Source of the DNA: an uncultured Victivallales bacterium
GTDB lineage: Bacteria; Verrucomicrobiota; Lentisphaeria; Oligosphaerales; JAFGRS01
Assembly (NCBI GenBank): GCA_903837355.1
Contig: CAILUI010000180.1
Coordinates: 1-64,000 of the forward strand
Direction: 5' to 3'
DNA: 64,000 bases
Made by a program: the position numbers and the translations under genes. This document shows positions 34,100 to 43,031 of this stretch, piece by piece (the first letter of the stretch is position 1; every line of letters begins with the position of its first letter). The notes under the pieces were generated by a model, which saw only the letters and a program-made list of their open reading frames with translations, did not search any database and was not told where the DNA came from.

Positions 34100-34435
34100 T
34101 TAGGCATCAGCCTTGGCAGGGGCGTCAGCCGGAGCCGGGGCCGCGGGTTCTGCGGCGGCCTGGGGGGCCGCTTTGACAGTGGGCTTGACAGTCATTTGCA
34201 CGCCGGCGCGAGCACGCTTGATGATCGCGGCCACGGTCTCGCTGGCCTGGGCACCACAGCCAAGCCAGTAGTCGGCGCGTTCCAGATCGACACGCTCAGT
34301 CTTGTGGCGTGGATCATACATGCCGATGTTTTCGATGAAGCGGCCATCGCGCGGGCTGCGCCCGTCCGCCACGACGATCCGGTGGCAAGGCTCGTTGACC
34401 TTGCCCGATCTGCGAAGTCTGATCTTCACTGCCAT
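34100..34435 (-). CDS. rpsP: 30S ribosomal protein S16 (bS16)
   Basis: The start at 34435 (MAVKIRLRRSGKVNEP) is the family N-terminus; upstream in-frame codons are leader. The 111-residue protein shows HRIVVADGRSPRDGRFIENIGMYDPR and ERADYWLGCGAQASETVAAIIKRA. An added Ala/Pro-rich tail of about 25 residues follows. The Cys in WLGCGAQ replaces the more usual Asn/Ser. It is the first gene of the khpA-trmD-rplS-rnhB-pcnB operon; a promoter lies at 34667-34694. Confidence 0.96.
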   Translation of the reverse strand: MAVKIRLRRSGKVNEPCHRIVVADGRSPRDGRFIENIGMYDPRHKTERVDLERADYWLGCGAQASETVAAIIKRARAGVQMTVKPTVKAAPQAAAEPAAPAPADAPAKADA

Positions 34436-34757
34436 GTCTGTCAGTTCCTTACTCGACGGCCCCGTCCAGCCTGTGCTTCCATACGTGCCACTTCGGGGGA
34501 CCGTTACGGCCCGCGGGGACCCCGGCGTTCCGCGCTGTATGTCTCCGCTGGAAGCGCTCGCAACACCACAGGTCGACACGGTCCACCCGTGACCCGTCCT
34601 GCAATGCGCATCCCACCGGCAACAGGCCCGCGACCAAACTGGCGCCCGAAAAGCTGAGAACTGTGCAATATACAGCGCACTCCAGCCACGGCAACCGGGA
34701 TGCTACGAAAAGCCGGGATCGCCGCCGCGCTTGGCGCTGCCAACGCCTTGTCGCGCC
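34436..34757 (-). other. Long leader of the rpsP operon
   Basis: No gene is seen in these 322 bases. The minus-strand promoter at 34667-34694 would leave a leader of about 225 nt before rpsP. The leader has GC-rich inverted segments around 34495-34530 that could fold, as in autogenously controlled ribosomal protein operons; no specific binding motif is identified. Confidence 0.4.
34667..34694 (-). promoter_or_regulatory. Candidate promoter of the rpsP operon
   Basis: On the minus strand TTGCCG (34689-34694) and TATATT (34667-34672) are separated by 16 nt within the most AT-rich patch of the leader region. Confidence 0.55.
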
Positions 34758-35213
34758 TTAGCCCATGCCGCTGAGTTTGCGCTGCAACTCGACCTGGAAC
34801 TCACGCACGTCATCCGGCGTCGGCCGCGCGCTGTTGGCGGTGGGGTTGAGCCCCAGACGCCCGGTGGCATCGAGGAACCACTCCGCCTTGGCGCCAGAGG
34901 CGAAGGTGACCTCGCCACTCATGGCCGCGCCGGGCCTGACCAGCTTGCTCACGGTCACCACCGTACGGCCGTGGGGAAGCCCGTCGTCGTCATCCGCATC
35001 GAGGTCGTCCAGGACCGTGGCCTTGGCGGGTTCCGTCTTCCGGGGCGGGTCTTGCTGCTTCCACTTCACCGGCAGATCCGCCGCCAGCAGGCGCAGGGCG
35101 AGGTAGGTCATCGGCAGGTTGTACTCGTGAGCGAGGAGCTTCTGCAGATCGGAAAGGCTCATGCCCTCGCCGAGCTTCTTGGCGATCAGTTGGTCACGTT
35201 CCTGGTCGGTCAT
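34758..35213 (-). CDS. Small conserved protein of PVC type, function unknown
   Basis: The 151-residue protein starts MTDQERDQLIAKKLGEGMSL and has SDLQKLLAHEYNLPMTYLALRLLAADL, a helix-turn-helix-like helical pair. A charged linker (DDLDADDDDG) follows, then a beta domain TVVTVSKLVRPGAAMSGEVTF and KAEWFLDATGRLGLNP, and an amphipathic end (DDVREFQVELQRKL). I recognise this architecture from Verrucomicrobia/Lentisphaerae genomes, where it is uncharacterised. It is 48 nt downstream of the PIG-L deacetylase gene, same strand. The family link is from memory of the pattern, not a search. Confidence 0.65.
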   Translation of the reverse strand: MTDQERDQLIAKKLGEGMSLSDLQKLLAHEYNLPMTYLALRLLAADLPVKWKQQDPPRKTEPAKATVLDDLDADDDDGLPHGRTVVTVSKLVRPGAAMSGEVTFASGAKAEWFLDATGRLGLNPTANSARPTPDDVREFQVELQRKLSGMG

Positions 35214-35261
35214 GCGGACGTCCTCCGGGTTGCGACCCGCGGCGCGGGGTGAATGTCGGGT

Positions 35262-36116
35262 TCATAGCGCGCTGAACTTGGCCACGCGCTCCTTGACCTC
35301 AGCGACGAACCGGTCCATGAAGTCGGCGATGAAGGCGCCCGGCGTGAGGCTCGGGTCGTCGATGAGCGCGGTCATATCGATGGCAAACGTCAAGCCCTCG
35401 GAGTCATCGACGCCGTGGGAAGCAAAGAAGGTCGCATTGGCGCGGCGGCGCCCCATCGTTGCCAAGTCGTAGCGCTTACCGCCCGCAATCTGGGAGTCAT
35501 ACACTCCGAGCAGTGCCGCGGCGAGGCTCTCGTGGGCGTCAACGCGCAACGCTACCTTATCACTGTCACACAGCCAATCAAGGTCGCGCCACACCTCGCA
35601 GCCGTAGAGCTTGCGCGGCCGGACGGCGGCCGGGAGCTGGCGCAGGGCCTGGATCAGGCGCAGGGCGACGGCGACGTGCGTGTCGTGCTTATCCGCCAGG
35701 TTGTGGGTGTAGATCACCTGCGGCCGGGCGGCCTGGATCAAGGCCATGAGATCGGCGACCGGTCCCGGCTCGCGGGGGTTCTTGACCACCGCCGAGGTGT
35801 AGTCCAGCAGGGCCACGGCGCCGTAGTCGCCGACGACGGCGGCCTTTTTCTGTTCCTGACGGCGCACCGTACACATCTGGGCGTCGGTGTAGGCGGCGTA
35901 AAGCCCCGCACGTGCCGAGCCGCTGCCGTTGGTGACGACGGCGCCGCTGTACCACTCGTCGGTCTTGCCGAACGCCTGAATGATGCCGTGGTAGGCCAGG
36001 ATCTCCATGTCATCCTGATGCGCCACGACGCCCATGGAAGTGGTGCGGGCCAAGGCCGCCTCGACCGCTACACCGTCCGGTACAAAGATCTCCGCCGTTG
36101 GGTTCACAAGCTTCAT
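35262..36116 (-). CDS. PIG-L family (LmbE-like) zinc deacetylase
   Basis: The start at 36116 is favoured because AGGAAGG is 9-10 nt upstream; the ATG at 36125 would be too close to it. The 284-residue protein has VVAHQDDMEI at about 31-39 (zinc His, Asp-Asp) and a further zinc His pair in HNLADKHDTHVAVALRLI, with SGAVVTNGSGS in between. PIG-L enzymes remove N-acetyl groups from GlcNAc-containing small molecules or sugar lipids. It lies at the end of a kinase/nucleotidyltransferase operon, which suggests an amino-sugar substrate. Confidence 0.85.
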   Translation of the reverse strand: MKLVNPTAEIFVPDGVAVEAALARTTSMGVVAHQDDMEILAYHGIIQAFGKTDEWYSGAVVTNGSGSARAGLYAAYTDAQMCTVRRQEQKKAAVVGDYGAVALLDYTSAVVKNPREPGPVADLMALIQAARPQVIYTHNLADKHDTHVAVALRLIQALRQLPAAVRPRKLYGCEVWRDLDWLCDSDKVALRVDAHESLAAALLGVYDSQIAGGKRYDLATMGRRRANATFFASHGVDDSEGLTFAIDMTALIDDPSLTPGAFIADFMDRFVAEVKERVAKFSAL

Positions 36117-36193
36117 CGTCTGCATCCTTCCTGATGGGGCCCGCCCCGCGCCGTCGTCCGGCGGGGCGGGGCCGGTACCTTCTGCTCTACGGC

Positions 36194-37654
36194 TCACCCA
36201 CGGATCACGGGCAGATTGGCGGCTGCCGCGGCCTGGCCGTGTCGCTTCTCGCGTTCGTCGGGCTCGTAGAAGTGGACCCCGGCTGCGACCGCCGGGAACT
36301 CGCTCGTCAACACTTGGCGGGCCTCGTTCAGGATCACCTGTCCGCCCTCACCGCTCATCACCCGGCCGAGGACCTCGACGTGGCGGATGGGCCGGTAGAA
36401 GTCGCAGAAGTGAGCTACTGCATAGCCGAAGTAGCGGCCGATGGTCTCGTAGATGCGGCGGGCGCGCACGTCGCCCTTGGCCATCAACTCCTGTACCCGC
36501 TTGAGGCGGGCCGGCAAGGCATCGGCAGGCAGATCGGGCATCTCGATACCGGCTGCCGGAATCAGCCGACCGACGGCCTGCTGCGAGAAGTAGTTGGCGC
36601 CCACGCCGCGGTCCCGCGACCACTCATCCACCGCCGCCCCGGGGTTGTAGTCCACCGGCGCGAAGGCGAGCTCGTTCATCCAGCCCTTGATGCGGCGCTG
36701 CTCGTCGACGAAACCGCCGGCCAGGCTGGAGCCCATGGCCAGGCCCAGGACGGCGCCGTCGTTAAGGCTGATCGCTCCCGCCAGCGCGGTCACATCCCCG
36801 TCGTTCTCCAGGCGCAGCGGGATGCCCCAGTCCGCGGCGAGACGCTCGAATAACGGCGCGGCTTCCTGCTCGAAGCGGGCCCGCGGCGTAATCCCGCGGA
36901 AGAGTGATGCGGCGCGCACGCGGCCGTTGACGTAGACGCCGGCCGAGCTCCCGCCGATGCCCGCGATCCGGGCCCCGGGGTCGACCTGGCGGATGGCGGC
37001 CTCAGCCGCTTTCAGGATCTCCATGATGTGCGTGTAGTGGTAGGTGATGTCCGTCTGCGGCTTGGGGTCCCAGACGTACTCCTCGCTGAGGACCGGCGTG
37101 CCGTCCGGCTTGAGGGCAAGCCTGCCGTCCTTGACGACGGCGACCTTGCGATCGCTGGCACCCAGGTCAAAGCCGATACGCCAGCCGGTCCAATCCAGCA
37201 CCACCTCGGCCCCGGTGCCGTCGTTTGCGGCCGGGACGTGTTCCGGGTCCGTGGCCACGAACTCCATCTCGTGTTCGTAGGTCATCTCGCCCCAGAACTC
37301 CGCGTCGAAGGCGCGGCAGCCGGTGTCGGTGTAGCAGGACTCCAGGAAGCGCACCAGGGCCGCGGGACCGCCGACGGTCACTTTCCAGCCGCCCCACTGC
37401 CAGAGCAGGAACTTGAGCAGGCGCTCGACGTAGAAGAAATTCGCGGCCGCCCGCGGGTGGCTCATGGCGAAAACGCGCGTCTCAAAACGCGACACGCGTC
37501 CCTGTTCGCGCTCCGCGGCAATGATCAAAGGTACGCCTGCACCCGAGGCGTCGACCTCCTCCAGGAAGGCGCGGTTAGCCAGCACTGGCGGCCTGAAATC
37601 GGGGTCCAGGATGGGTGCAAAACGAGGTCTGACGAGCCGGAAATACTGTTGCAT
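36194..37654 (-). CDS. ROK-like sugar kinase/regulator family protein
   Basis: The 486-residue protein has a ~160-residue N-terminal extension, then WRIGFDLGASDRKVAVV (first ATPase phosphate loop). IAGIGGSSAGVYVNGRV follows, then LRLENDGDVTALAGAISL (ROK-type Asn-Asp-Gly) and LGLAMGSSLAGGFVD. No N-terminal winged helix is seen, so it resembles a kinase more than a ROK repressor. Canonical ROK proteins are ~300 residues; the extension and the missing CxCGxxGC zinc motif are notable. It lies between the N-acetylhexosamine-kinase-like gene and the PIG-L gene (gaps of 75-77 nt) and probably acts in the same sugar pathway. Confidence 0.75.
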   Translation of the reverse strand: MQQYFRLVRPRFAPILDPDFRPPVLANRAFLEEVDASGAGVPLIIAAEREQGRVSRFETRVFAMSHPRAAANFFYVERLLKFLLWQWGGWKVTVGGPAALVRFLESCYTDTGCRAFDAEFWGEMTYEHEMEFVATDPEHVPAANDGTGAEVVLDWTGWRIGFDLGASDRKVAVVKDGRLALKPDGTPVLSEEYVWDPKPQTDITYHYTHIMEILKAAEAAIRQVDPGARIAGIGGSSAGVYVNGRVRAASLFRGITPRARFEQEAAPLFERLAADWGIPLRLENDGDVTALAGAISLNDGAVLGLAMGSSLAGGFVDEQRRIKGWMNELAFAPVDYNPGAAVDEWSRDRGVGANYFSQQAVGRLIPAAGIEMPDLPADALPARLKRVQELMAKGDVRARRIYETIGRYFGYAVAHFCDFYRPIRHVEVLGRVMSGEGGQVILNEARQVLTSEFPAVAAGVHFYEPDEREKRHGQAAAAANLPVIRG

Positions 37655-37729
37655 CGTTGCCCTTCCTCTGCTGGCTGTGTGTGGCGGCCCTTGGCGGGCG
37701 CCGCCGTCGACGCGCCGGGGCCACTGCGC

Positions 37730-38830
37730 TCAACGGTAGCGCGACACGATCCGCTCCATCTCTTCCGCCCGCTGCTCCATCTGGCGGACCATCTCAAACT
37801 GGGTACGCAGGCGATCAAGGTTGTGTCCTGGCCGATGCGTCTTGAAATAGACATCGCCTTCGAGGTAATCCGTCAGGAAACGGATTCCGATCTCGAAGGT
37901 GATGAGCCTGCCGCAGAAGGCCAACTGGTCGATCTCAGCGGGGACCAGGAACTCGCGCGCAGCCTCCATGTAACCCTGCACCAGCGCCTCGAACATGTCC
38001 ACCTGGAACCGCACCTTCTTCAGGTCGCGCTCATCTTCGGCGGCCGTGCCCGTTGTGGTGCGCACCTCGTCACCGAAGTCATAGAGGACGGTTCCGGGCA
38101 TGACGGTATCCAGGTCGATGACGCAGATGCCGCGGCCATCGCGGTCGTCGATCATGACATTGTTGATCTTGGTGTCGTTGTGGGTTACGCGCTGCGGCAG
38201 CACACCGGCCGCCAACTGGTCGACGAGCAGGCCCGTCAGGGCTTGGCGGGCGAGGGCGAAGTCGATCTCCGCCCGGCAGGTTGCGGCGCGGCCGACAGGG
38301 TCGGCCGCGATGGCGGCCTCGAGCTTGGCGAAGCGGTTTGGCGTGTGATGGAAGAAGGGAATCGTCTCCTGGAGGGCCGGCGCGGGCAGGTCCATCAGCA
38401 GCTTCTGGAACGTGCCAAAGGCCTTGGCCGCTTCGCGGGCCATGTCGCGGCTCTGGACTTCGTCGTAGGTTCGGGCGCCCGTGATGAAGGCGTAGACCCG
38501 CCAGAATTCGCCCTCGGCGTCCTGATGGTAGGCCGCACCGTCATGCGTCGGCACGATCGTCAGCGCCTCGCGGTGGGGGGCGCTGCCGGGGTGGCTCTGC
38601 AGGCGCCGGCGGAGGTGCTCGGTCACACGCAGGACATTCCCCATCAGTCCGGGAACGTCTCGGAAGATGTTCCGGTTGATGTGCTGCAGGATCCAGGGTG
38701 TGTGGGAGTGCCCCTCTTGCAGGCGCACCAAATAGGTGTCGTTGATATGGCCGCTGCCGTAGGGCTGAGCATCGGCAAACGTCCCTGCCACCGCGAACCG
38801 CGCCATCACCGCCTGTACGTCATGCTTCAT
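37730..38830 (-). CDS. APH-family sugar kinase, N-acetylhexosamine 1-kinase-like
   Basis: This 366-residue protein has an aminoglycoside-phosphotransferase fold: PYGSGHINDTYLVRL (nucleotide loop), ILQHINRNIF, THNDTKINNVMIDD (catalytic HxD-type loop with Asp) and CVIDLDTVMPGTVLYDFGD (metal Asp). The combination with LQ-IN--VF and DLDTVMPG matches NahK-type N-acetylhexosamine 1-kinases, which phosphorylate GlcNAc/GalNAc at C1. The downstream pathway needs a nucleotidyltransferase, and one is encoded immediately upstream (49-nt gap). Substrate is inferred from family and context only. Confidence 0.8.
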   Translation of the reverse strand: MKHDVQAVMARFAVAGTFADAQPYGSGHINDTYLVRLQEGHSHTPWILQHINRNIFRDVPGLMGNVLRVTEHLRRRLQSHPGSAPHREALTIVPTHDGAAYHQDAEGEFWRVYAFITGARTYDEVQSRDMAREAAKAFGTFQKLLMDLPAPALQETIPFFHHTPNRFAKLEAAIAADPVGRAATCRAEIDFALARQALTGLLVDQLAAGVLPQRVTHNDTKINNVMIDDRDGRGICVIDLDTVMPGTVLYDFGDEVRTTTGTAAEDERDLKKVRFQVDMFEALVQGYMEAAREFLVPAEIDQLAFCGRLITFEIGIRFLTDYLEGDVYFKTHRPGHNLDRLRTQFEMVRQMEQRAEEMERIVSRYR

Positions 38831-38879
38831 AGGACCCGCCTCGACTCCTTGCCTGTCTCGCCCCTGCGGCGCAAGCCGT

Positions 38880-39788
38880 TCAGCCCCATAGATCGCGGGG
38901 GTAATCGCCCGTGCGAATGAGGTCCGCGATCCGGCCCATTACCAGGGCGCGGTCCTCTTTGTAGGTCATCCCGAACCAGTGCTCGTCCGTGTCCAGCACC
39001 AGCGTGCGGCAGCGCCCGCGCTTCACCAGACTATCCACGGCCGTCGGAATGTAGAACTCCGCAGTGGGTTGGTCGCCACGCTCGTGCAGGAACTCCGCGA
39101 ACAGCGCCGTCAGCGCCGGAAAGAGGCTGGGATGGAATCCCCACAGGTTCAGCGAAGCGGGCTCGTCGCCGCGGAGCTGCCCCCAGGTGCCATCCTCGCG
39201 CCGGTAGCGCGCGCCGGACTCGGCGCGCTCGATCTGCGTGCGTTCGTTGACCTCGAGCAGGAAGCCTTCGGCGTCACGGCTGCAGATGCCGCGCGCCACA
39301 CTGCCATAGGGGCTGAGCGTGTTGGCCAAGCGGTAGGCGACCATCGCATAGGTGCGTTCATCGTGGCGCGGCCCGCGCAGGAACTCGGCGAGAGCACGGT
39401 AGGCCGCCGCCCCGTAGAAGTCGTCGGCGTTGATCATCCCGAAGGAGGTCCGTACCGCGCTGCGAGCCGACCATACGGCGTGCCCCGTACCCCAGGGTTT
39501 CTGACGGCCGTGGGGCAGGGCGAAGCCGGGTGGCAGATCGTCCAGGCGTTGGCACGTATAGGACACGCGGACGCGGCCGTCGAGCCGCGTTCCGAAGTGC
39601 TGACGCAGCGGCTCCTCAAGCTCGGCGCGGATCACCAGGACGACCTCGGAGAAGCCGGCCCGCCAGGCATCGTAGATCGAGTAGTCGAGCACGAACTCGC
39701 CGCAGGGCCCGACCGGGTCCATCTGTTTGATGCCACCGTAACGGCTGCCCAGCCCGGCCGCCAGCACCAGAAGTGTAGGAGAACTCAT
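38880..39788 (-). CDS. Sugar-1-phosphate nucleotidyltransferase-like protein
   Basis: ATG 39788 is used; GTG 39794 is possible (an AGAGGA lies between the two optimal spacings). The 302-residue GT-A protein opens LLVLAAGLGSRYGGIKQMDPVG, the NTP-binding Gly loop with Arg and Lys. It has PWGTGHAVWSARSAV and the INADDFYG metal motif, and a C-terminal FGMTYKEDRALV. This group occurs next to NahK-type kinases and may form UDP-N-acetylhexosamine from the 1-phosphate; it is divergent from GlmU and GalU. It lies downstream of eda (51-nt gap). Confidence 0.8.
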   Translation of the reverse strand: MSSPTLLVLAAGLGSRYGGIKQMDPVGPCGEFVLDYSIYDAWRAGFSEVVLVIRAELEEPLRQHFGTRLDGRVRVSYTCQRLDDLPPGFALPHGRQKPWGTGHAVWSARSAVRTSFGMINADDFYGAAAYRALAEFLRGPRHDERTYAMVAYRLANTLSPYGSVARGICSRDAEGFLLEVNERTQIERAESGARYRREDGTWGQLRGDEPASLNLWGFHPSLFPALTALFAEFLHERGDQPTAEFYIPTAVDSLVKRGRCRTLVLDTDEHWFGMTYKEDRALVMGRIADLIRTGDYPRDLWG

Positions 39789-39839
39789 CCGCACGCCGTC
39801 CTCTTGTAACCTGCCCCGCGAGCGCGGCGGCGCCCGCCA

Positions 39840-40469
39840 TCAGCCGCGGGCGGCCTTGACGAGCGCCTGCCGGGCCAGGTCCGTGATGACCGACCACTGC
39901 CCGGCCGCCAGCAGCTCCTTCCGGGCAATCCACGTACCGCCAACCACGGCGACCTGCGGCAGGGCGAGGTAGCTGCCCATATTCGCCTCAGTGATGCCAC
40001 CGGTCGGGCAGAACTCCACTCCCAGATGGCCGTAGGGGCCGATCAGGGCCTGCAGCATGGTCACGCCGCCCGCGGCTTCGGCAGGGAAGAACTTAAGCAG
40101 GGTCACGCCGCACGCCAGGGCGCGCTCGATGTCACTGGGCGTGCAGACGCCCGGCGCAAAGGGCAGCCCCATCGCCACCGCCGCCTCCACCACCGTCGGG
40201 TTCGTGCCCGGCGCCACCGCGAAGCGCGCCCCGGCGGCCGCGGCACGCTGGAGTTGGTCCACGGTCAGCACGGTGCCGGCCCCCAGGATCATTTCGGGGA
40301 AACGTGTCGTTGCCGCGCGGATCGTCGCCTCGGCTGCCGCCGTACGGAAGGTGATCTCGGCCACCGGCAACCCTGCCTCGCACAGCGCCGCACAGAGTCG
40401 CAGGCCTTGCTCGGGAGTGTCGACCGCCACCACCGGCACCACGCCATATCGCCGCAATTGCTTGAACAT
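39840..40469 (-). CDS. eda: KDPG/KHG aldolase
   Basis: The 209-residue TIM barrel starts MFKQLRRYGVVPVVAV. It has LPVAEITFRTAAAEATI, GAGTVLTVDQLQRAAAAGA, FAVAPGTNPTVVEAA, TPSDIERAL and the Schiff-base Lys in TLLKFFPAEAAGG, then CPTGGITEANMGSYL. It cleaves 2-keto-3-deoxy-6-phosphogluconate (or related ketodeoxy acids) to pyruvate and glyceraldehyde 3-phosphate. It is the first gene of a probable six-gene minus-strand operon (40469 down to 34758) of amino-sugar and sugar-acid enzymes. It diverges from the glycyl-radical gene with a 237-nt intergenic region. Confidence 0.9.
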   Translation of the reverse strand: MFKQLRRYGVVPVVAVDTPEQGLRLCAALCEAGLPVAEITFRTAAAEATIRAATTRFPEMILGAGTVLTVDQLQRAAAAGARFAVAPGTNPTVVEAAVAMGLPFAPGVCTPSDIERALACGVTLLKFFPAEAAGGVTMLQALIGPYGHLGVEFCPTGGITEANMGSYLALPQVAVVGGTWIARKELLAAGQWSVITDLARQALVKAARG

Positions 40470-40706
40470 GACCGCTCGCGCTCCCGCCAGGACACGCCCC
40501 GCCCGCTGCCCGTACCGACGTCATGACCCAAACCACCGCGGCAATGTAACCGCAGGTCAGAACTTTGGTAGCCGGCCAGAGCCGTCGATGCAGGAGGGGG
40601 GAACGGGCGGCGGGGCAGAGACCCCGGTGTTGGCTGCCGGCCGGCCGGGCGCTACATTCCTCATGCCGCAGCCAGTCGTCCCGCCGCGTCTGCGCCATTC
40701 CGGAGT

Positions 40707-42935
40707 GTGCCTGTGTCAAGCGCTACGACAGCCCTCGGCTCTGAGCCTCCGACCTCTGCCCGCGCGGGTGGCCCCGTGCCGCCTGCGGGTTCTGCTGCGG
40801 CTACGGCCGCCAGCGTGCTTGAGCTTCTGGACCCCTTGCGGGCGCGGATCCATGCCGGCGACAACACGCACGGTTTTACCGAGCGCCAACGCCTCCTGGC
40901 TGACCTCGCGCCAGGGATCGAGAAAATCCCCTTGGAGGAGCGCTACGCCACGGTTCTCGCAACCCTGCTCAGTGGCGTTTCCACGCCCATCGAGGCGGAT
41001 GACGTGATCTTGGGGCGGGTGGTGGAAGGCCCATTGGGATCGGGATCGGAGTGGCACCCCAACCTGCCTGGATTCAGCTCGTACGGCCACATTACTCCAG
41101 ATTACCCGACGCTGCTGGAGAAGGGCCTGCGCCGCATCGCGCAAGAGGCACGGGAGACGGCTGAGCGCGTGGGTGATCAAGAGGCGCGTTGGTTCGCCGA
41201 TAGCACCTCGTGCTGCTGTGAGGCGGTGGTCAGCTATGCCGAGCGCTATGCCCAGGCGGCTCTGCGGGTCGCGCGGTCGTCCGGCGGGCCAGGCCGAGAG
41301 CGGCTGGAGAGAGCGGCCGTGGCTCTGCAGGCGGCGCCCGCTGGTCCGGCCCCCGACTTCTTCTCAGCGCTGCAGGGCATCTGGGTCTTCCATCTCGTCC
41401 TCAGTTGCTATGTCGGAGCCCGTGACTTTGCCTTCGGGCGCATCGACCAGTACCTCCTTCCCCTGTACCAGCGCGGCCTCGCGGACGGCACTCTCAGCCG
41501 GGACCTCGCTCGCGCCTATCTTGCCCACTTCCTGATCAAGACAAAAGAGATCACGGGGACTGCCACCGACAACCACCGGCCCAAGCCAGTGCCCAGCTTT
41601 GCCTCCAACCAGTACCTCGTCATCGGCGGCCGGGCAGCCGACGGACACGATGAGTCCAATGCCCTGAGCAGCCTCTTCCTGGAGGCGGCCTGCCTCGCCA
41701 AGGTACCGCAGCCCGGCATCAACGTCCGCCTACACCGGGGGACCGGCCGCGAACTGAAGGCGGCGGCGGCGGGTGCGCTGCCCACCTGCCAGCACCAGAT
41801 CCAGTTCTGGAACGACGAGCGCACCATCCCTGCCCTGCAGAGCCTCGGAGTCCCGTGCGCCGACGCCTCTGGCTACGACCTGACTGCCTGCAACCGGGTC
41901 AGCCTGCCTGGCGCCCTCGACTGGCGCAGTTGCGACGCCTTCCATAACCTCGCCCACTGGTTGCTGCTGGCGCTGGGTGCCGGCCAGGATCCGCTGACCG
42001 GCCAGTGCGCGGTGGAGGCTATTCCAGGGCCCGCCGAACTGCTCTCCCTGGAGGACGTTCTGGGAGCCTACGCGAAGGTTGTGCGGCAGGTGCTCGCTCG
42101 CAGCGTCGTGGAGCGGAGCGCCTGGATGCAGGGCGATCCGCGGGAGTTCCAGTTGGAATCCGTCCTGCTGCAGGATTGCGTAGCCCGCGGGCGGGGCTAT
42201 GCCAGTGGCGGCTTGAGCCGCCGCGCTCAGTTCCATTTCTTCGGTGGCGTCGCCACGGCTGCCAATTCCCTGGCGGCCATCCACCACCTGGTCTTCAAAC
42301 AGCGCCGTTTTGAGCTGCCGCGGTTCCTGCGGATCGTGGCCGACAACTTCGCGGGCCACGAGGACCTTCGCCAGGAGATCCTGCATCGGGTACCGAAGTT
42401 CGGTAACGATGAGGAGGACGTGGACCGGTTGGCGCGGCGGTTGTGCACCATCGCGTTGGACGCCTTGGCGGCGGCGCCCAACCCCCACGGTCACCTGCTT
42501 CTCCCCTCGATCTACTCGCTGTACTGCCACATAGCCTGGGGACAGGCACTGCCCGCAACTCCCGACGGGCGCCGGCGCGGCGAGCCGGTCAGCGAGAACC
42601 AGTCCCCGACCTATGGCACGGATACGGCGGGCATCACCGCGCTGCTGCACAGTGTGGCGCGGCTCCCCCTGGAGCGCACCCCCGCCGGGGGCCTCAATGT
42701 GAAGCTGGCCTCCGCGCCCGATCCGCAAGCAGTGCTGCAGCTCACTGAGAGCTTTTTCGAGCTTGGCGGGGTGCACGTCGGGTACACCTTCGTGAGCGCT
42801 AAGGACCTGTTGGCGGCGCAACTGCATCCCGCCGAGTACCGCACGCTCTGTGTCCGCGTCACCGGCTTCAGCGAGTACTTCCTGGCGCTGGCCCCGGAGC
42901 ACCAGGCAGCGATCATCGCCAGGACGGAGTACTGA
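40707..42935 (+). CDS. Glycyl-radical enzyme family protein with altered active-site loop
   Basis: The start is GTG at 40707 or 40713; CGGAG upstream slightly favours 40713. The 742-residue protein has an Ala/Pro-rich N-terminus, then a pyruvate formate-lyase-like barrel (SALQGIWVFHLVLSCYVGARD, IDQYLLPLYQRGL, PQPGINVRLHRG). The glycyl loop LCVRVTGFSEYF is near residue 720, matching RV-GYS--F. The thiyl loop reads GYDLTACNRVSLPG with Cys at about 395. In known GREs this loop is usually C-X-E (for example G-C-N-E); here the Glu is Arg (CNR). No radical-SAM activase gene is in the window. It acts on an unknown substrate in the cytoplasm and would need anoxic conditions. Confidence 0.75.
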   Translation: MPVSSATTALGSEPPTSARAGGPVPPAGSAAATAASVLELLDPLRARIHAGDNTHGFTERQRLLADLAPGIEKIPLEERYATVLATLLSGVSTPIEADDVILGRVVEGPLGSGSEWHPNLPGFSSYGHITPDYPTLLEKGLRRIAQEARETAERVGDQEARWFADSTSCCCEAVVSYAERYAQAALRVARSSGGPGRERLERAAVALQAAPAGPAPDFFSALQGIWVFHLVLSCYVGARDFAFGRIDQYLLPLYQRGLADGTLSRDLARAYLAHFLIKTKEITGTATDNHRPKPVPSFASNQYLVIGGRAADGHDESNALSSLFLEAACLAKVPQPGINVRLHRGTGRELKAAAAGALPTCQHQIQFWNDERTIPALQSLGVPCADASGYDLTACNRVSLPGALDWRSCDAFHNLAHWLLLALGAGQDPLTGQCAVEAIPGPAELLSLEDVLGAYAKVVRQVLARSVVERSAWMQGDPREFQLESVLLQDCVARGRGYASGGLSRRAQFHFFGGVATAANSLAAIHHLVFKQRRFELPRFLRIVADNFAGHEDLRQEILHRVPKFGNDEEDVDRLARRLCTIALDALAAAPNPHGHLLLPSIYSLYCHIAWGQALPATPDGRRRGEPVSENQSPTYGTDTAGITALLHSVARLPLERTPAGGLNVKLASAPDPQAVLQLTESFFELGGVHVGYTFVSAKDLLAAQLHPAEYRTLCVRVTGFSEYFLALAPEHQAAIIARTEY

Positions 42936-43031
42936 GCCGCCAGCGGCGCGAGTCGGGCAACCTCAGACCTCCTCACACGGTGCTCCTTCCGTAGCCGGAG
43001 TGTCCATTTTTCCTGCCGTTGGGGGCGCTGG

